From Agaricus subrufescens (Eukaryota; Basidiomycota; Agaricomycetes; Agaricales; Agaricaceae), in the NCBI GenBank assembly GCA_029945375.1, contig CM057064.1:1674001-1738000 (forward strand): 64,000 nucleotides of DNA, given 5' to 3'. Of this stretch, positions 60,518 to 64,000 are shown piece after piece. How positions within the stretch are numbered: position 1 is the first letter of the stretch; the number at the start of each line of letters is the position of its first letter. The translations under genes and the position numbers were made by a program. Below the pieces are notes generated by a model. It searched no databases. It saw nothing but the letters and a program-made list of their open reading frames with translations, and was not told the origin of the DNA.

Positions 60518-61942
60518 GGCTTCTCCCGTTCAACAAGTCGTGAAAATAATGAAGGAAGGAGGTTGACGAGGATTCCGGGCTTTGGAAATGCCGGCAATGG
60601 GAGTTGATTATTTTGGTCACGGCCATGAGATGATGGTTATTCTTACTTCGCTGCAAGCGTCGCTTCATCACAATACTGTGTTATACTTTTACAACGTGTT
60701 TAGAGTTTTTTTCGAGCGCGAAAAGGTGAGGCTTCATTGAATATCCCAAAGAAGCTGACTCCGTTATATTGGCTGATCAACCGTCAACGACCACAAGAAT
60801 GCAAATACTAGAACCACCGACTAAAGGCATGCGAGAGAAGTGTGGAGCCAAGCTACTTATTGGAGAAAAACAACCGGACAAACGTTCTCCACTAGGGCAC
60901 TTATCCACCAATCTTCTATTTCGATTCATCAGATGTTCGTTTTAGATTCTGGAACCACCAGCACATACACTCATCGACAACAAACAACGAGAAAGGATAG
61001 CGTATCATCTCAAACGTTCAGTACGTCAGCATCTACGACTGTCCAGCCCACCGGGGCCCTATTTTAGCACTATGAAGGCCTAGCCCAAAAGATGTTGAAG
61101 ATTCGATGCTCAATATTCAATGATGACCCGCTTTCTTACCACAGAAGCACGGCCCCGTGGCGTAACGTGTCTAGCATATCTCCAACTTACTGGCCCCTTC
61201 CAAGAAGTCTTTCCATCGATCATCGATCATCTGCCAATTGTGCGGTAGATTAGTTCAGACTAAAAATATAACAAAATAAAAACAAAAAAAACACAGCACT
61301 AGTGTGAAAAACTTGCAAATGTGTTCTGAGTTCTCGAAGCTTTTTTTTTTTTTTTCAATATTTGATCGACGGCACCAATCGATGAAACGCCCCCTTTCCG
61401 ATCACTTTCTCCTCACGGAAGTTTGATCTCGTATTTGGGTGCTAGGACTACCCGCGGCGATGGAATATTGATGTTTCGATGTCAGGAGTCATAAATTCTT
61501 CTGGACCTTCTACGAAGAGTTCGGCAGCTGTTTTTTTGTTTGTAATTATACATATCATTGATGTCTGAATGCGAGGTGGAACATCTTGTATCTCTTATCT
61601 TAAGTGTATCGAGATGAATTCCGGCGTTATGGACCACAGAAAGAACAAGTTTCTGGACCTTTGGCCACAACTCCAATACCGTCATCACGGCACAGTGAAC
61701 GCGAAGCTGTTCACTATGCGTTCATCGTCATCAGGTGTTCAGTTCATCCTCTCACAAATCCAGGATACCTTGATAACCTTGGATTCGCGACGAATTCAAG
61801 GGCCCTTGCAGCCTAGTAGTAAGTCTGTCGCCAAGTCGTCCGTCGCACTCGGAAGTCTAACAGAAGATCTTCAGTCATCACCTGACACTAGCTACAGTCA
61901 AGATAACTGATCGGCGATCGATCGCACGGTCTCATCTTTTGC
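60518..61942. other. Intergenic, 1.4 kb
   Basis: This divergent region lies between the CoA-transferase (minus) and the SDR (plus). It has several A- and T-runs (for example near 61,265-61,290 and 61,342-61,356). A plus frame 61569-61910 has no recognisable domain. I see no gene here. Confidence 0.45.
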
Positions 61943-63043
61943 ATGGCAGGCAAGACTGCGATAATAACTGGCGCGTCTTCAGGTAGGCCCATTCAGAAGT
62001 CCGATTATGATCCGATAAAGCCCAGGCCAACACATGCCCCTTCCAGGCATAGGAAGGGCCTCGGCTGTTGCATTATCGAAAGCAGACTGGAATGTCGTGT
62101 TAATAGCTCGCCGAGTGAATGAGTTGCAGGAGACACAGCAATTATGCCAAAGTCAAGGTCAAAGAGCACTTGCGCTACCCGGAGACGTGACAGATGAAGA
62201 TTTCATTGTCAAATCTTTCCAACAAGCAGTCTCTACCTTTGGTGAGCCTATTGAGTCCCGTAACTGGCTCTGTAGTTCACGGATCGAAATATACTCCGCT
62301 TGTAGGACGGATTGACCTTCTGTTCAATGTAATCAATAAGTCTCAACTCGACTTGAGTTCATCGCGTCCTCATAGATCTCGCCGTTGGTACAGAATGCGG
62401 GCATTTCTACCCCAGCTATCCCGACTGAAGATACATCTCTGGAAACCTTCCGTCGGGCTCTTGATGTGAATCTAGTCGGCCCTTTTCTCTGCACCAGGGA
62501 AGCTATTAGAATTTTCAAAGCACAACATCCTCATGGAGGTAAAGCTCCTTAAGCTCCGGTGCCGCGAGCAATAATAATTTGACCCTTTCAGGACGCATTA
62601 TCAATAATGGATCTCTCTCTGCCCACGTTCCCAGGCCTCACAGCGTCCCCTATTCGACTACGAAACACGCGATAGCAGGTCTTACCAAATGTACGGCGTT
62701 AGATGGACGATTGTACAATATTACTTGCACTCAAATTGACATTGGCGAGACAGCTTGATGACATAGGCTTCCATTTCTACTAACTTCTACGCGTCTAGGA
62801 AACGCGAACAGCGCGATGACAGCCAAATTTGAAGCTGGAACGCTTCAACCAGATGGTCGGCTCATCACCGAACCACGTATGAATGTGCAACATGTAGCTG
62901 ATACGGTAGTTCACATCGCCGGCCTTCCCAATGAGGTGACCATGTTGGAAGTCAACATCATGTAAGCGCATGTCTACCGCAGTTTACGTGCTCTAACATA
63001 CGCACTTAGGGCGGCGGGTATGCCATATGTCGGACGGGGATAG
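61943..63043 (+). CDS. Short-chain dehydrogenase/reductase (SDR)
   Basis: About 250 aa in seven exons: 61943-61982, 62047-62241, 62306-62328, 62394-62538, 62592-62744, 62799-62961 and 63010-63043, in phase. Classical SDR: cofactor loop TGASSGIGRA (split by intron 1), [13 protein letters not shown] after FN, [12 protein letters not shown] helix 4 ([13 protein letters not shown]), the catalytic Ser in [11 protein letters not shown], and YSTTKHA with the catalytic Tyr and Lys. After the cofactor strand the sequence reads LIARRVNEL; Arg here often favours NADP(H), an inference. The C-terminus MPYVGRG matches fungal SDRs of unknown substrate. The fifth intron (62745-62798) begins GC instead of GT; no GT alternative keeps the frame. 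Confidence 0.93.
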
Positions 63044-63163
63044 CAGGCAGATTAACCCTCCGAAAATCAGAACAAGTACATAGTGTACTGGCTTGCAAAA
63101 ATGGAATTCAAAGTGAATTGGTAACATGCATGGCAAAAGTGTAGCGTGTCTCCAAACGGAGCA

Positions 63164-64000
63164 TCAGGAGTTTGAGCTACTGGCACCAACAACCTTTGGC
63201 ATCTTTTTGTCCCCAGTTGCAAGTTGTTCGAGGTCCGCAGGCTTGAAGTAGTGGGGAGCAACTAAATGAATCACACCATCAGTCATCCAATTCGGTCGCG
63301 CTGTGGACTCTTACGCACCTTCAAGGAGCCACGTTGGTTTAATCTCCATCACTTGTCTGCAGGGGTCAATCAGGATTATAGGGGCAGAAACCATAGGCAA
63401 CATACCTCATGTATGATTTGGTTGTCATCACCAGTTCATAATACAAAACAGTTTTCACCGGTGGCTGAGCCTGGAATAGACTTGATGACGGATGAATGTA
63501 AACGGTGTGATTAGTTTTCAGGGTTCGATATGAATCTCCGCTCTTCTGCAACTGCGCCTGTTCGGGAGCTTCGTAAGTTGCGAGAAGCTGTCAGAAAAAC
63601 AAACAAACCATACCGTATTATAAAAATAACCAGAGGTGATGGCTTTCTGTATCGGCGTAATATCATTCGAGTTGATATTTGACTCAATCACAATTTCTAC
63701 TCGTTCGCATAGACCAGCCAACTGATCACGAATATCGCGGGCACGACTTAAACTCTTGAACTGCAGGAATTGTTCATAACAAAATTGCTGCGAATAGTTT
63801 GTTTCTGCCCATTGCTCCCACACGTTGAGAAGTGTGAAATGATCTCCACCAGGTCGCGTGAAGTTCTGCCTTGCTTGGTCCGCATGTAACTTCTTATCCT
63901 TCGGTCTGTAGAACAAAGAACCAGACTCTGAAAGCATGGAGATGATCGTGAGGACCTGTAAAAGGCATTCAGCAAGCACATAATTAAGTTTCACGATCTG
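63164..64000 (-). CDS. PRP2: PRP2/DHX16-type DEAH-box splicing helicase (C-terminal part)
   Basis: Only the C-terminus is inside the window; the gene continues off the right edge. Exons 63955-63614, 63557-63406, 63356-63319 and 63261-63164, with a further exon at the edge. The sequence runs through the winged-helix/ratchet and OB-fold region: [113 protein letters not shown] and the tail [15 protein letters not shown] spliceosomal ATPases share this layout; the KPTWLLEVAPHYF-to-DKKMPK end fits Prp2/DHX16 (first catalytic remodelling of the spliceosome) better than Prp22, Prp16 or Prp43. It converges on the SDR gene with about 120 bases between stops. Confidence 0.9.

Overview
The window is nuclear DNA of a filamentous basidiomycete, most likely an Agaricomycete. 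The genes have many short exons with GT-AG introns mostly about 48-65 bases long. Several proteins are typical of that group: a DUF6534 membrane protein, a homeodomain protein with the YPSEEEKKQL-type TALE helix, a Nud1/Cdc11-like leucine-rich scaffold and a membrane-tailed histidine phosphatase. I joined exons by hand from splice sites, reading frame and family knowledge. In most models every exon phase adds up, and uncertain ends are stated. No database search was possible.

Layout. 1-10.5 kb: an ABHD12-like hydrolase running off the left edge (-), a gene-free stretch, a histidine-phosphatase-fold protein (+), IWR1 (-), and UreG (-) divergent from USB1 (+). 10.5-16.4 kb: a 5.9-kb stretch with no recognisable gene. 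16.4-24.4 kb: the homeodomain factor and the SIN/MEN-type scaffold (both -). 25-33.4 kb: a UAA-family nucleotide-sugar transporter (+), a DUF6534 gene with a decayed copy behind it (-), a DUF202 protein (+) and a membrane-anchored SET-domain protein (+). 33.5-47.4 kb: P450 reductase, SHE9/MDM33, a methyltransferase (-), lipoamide dehydrogenase, a HIT protein, a DPB3/POLE4-like histone-fold protein and DDB1. 47.4-64 kb, mostly -: a VNX1-type cation exchanger, an unknown serine-rich protein, the CHL1/DDX11 helicase, the phosphorelay protein YPD1, a class III CoA-transferase, an SDR (+) and the C-terminus of a PRP2/DHX16-type splicing helicase running off the right edge.

These are almost all housekeeping genes of unrelated pathways, in the mixed orientation usual for fungi. 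I see no biosynthetic cluster, no intact transposon, no CRISPR array and no convincing tRNA. The points most worth a second look are a 5'-truncated, frameshifted DUF6534 relic next to an intact family member; a histidine-phosphatase-fold protein that keeps RHGxRH but seems to lack the HD dyad; a methyltransferase whose SAM-loop exon has no AG acceptor; a YPD1 with a long proline-rich N-terminus; a DDB1 with a very basic insertion; and two long gene-free tracts, one holding an odd G10-T15-A8 block.
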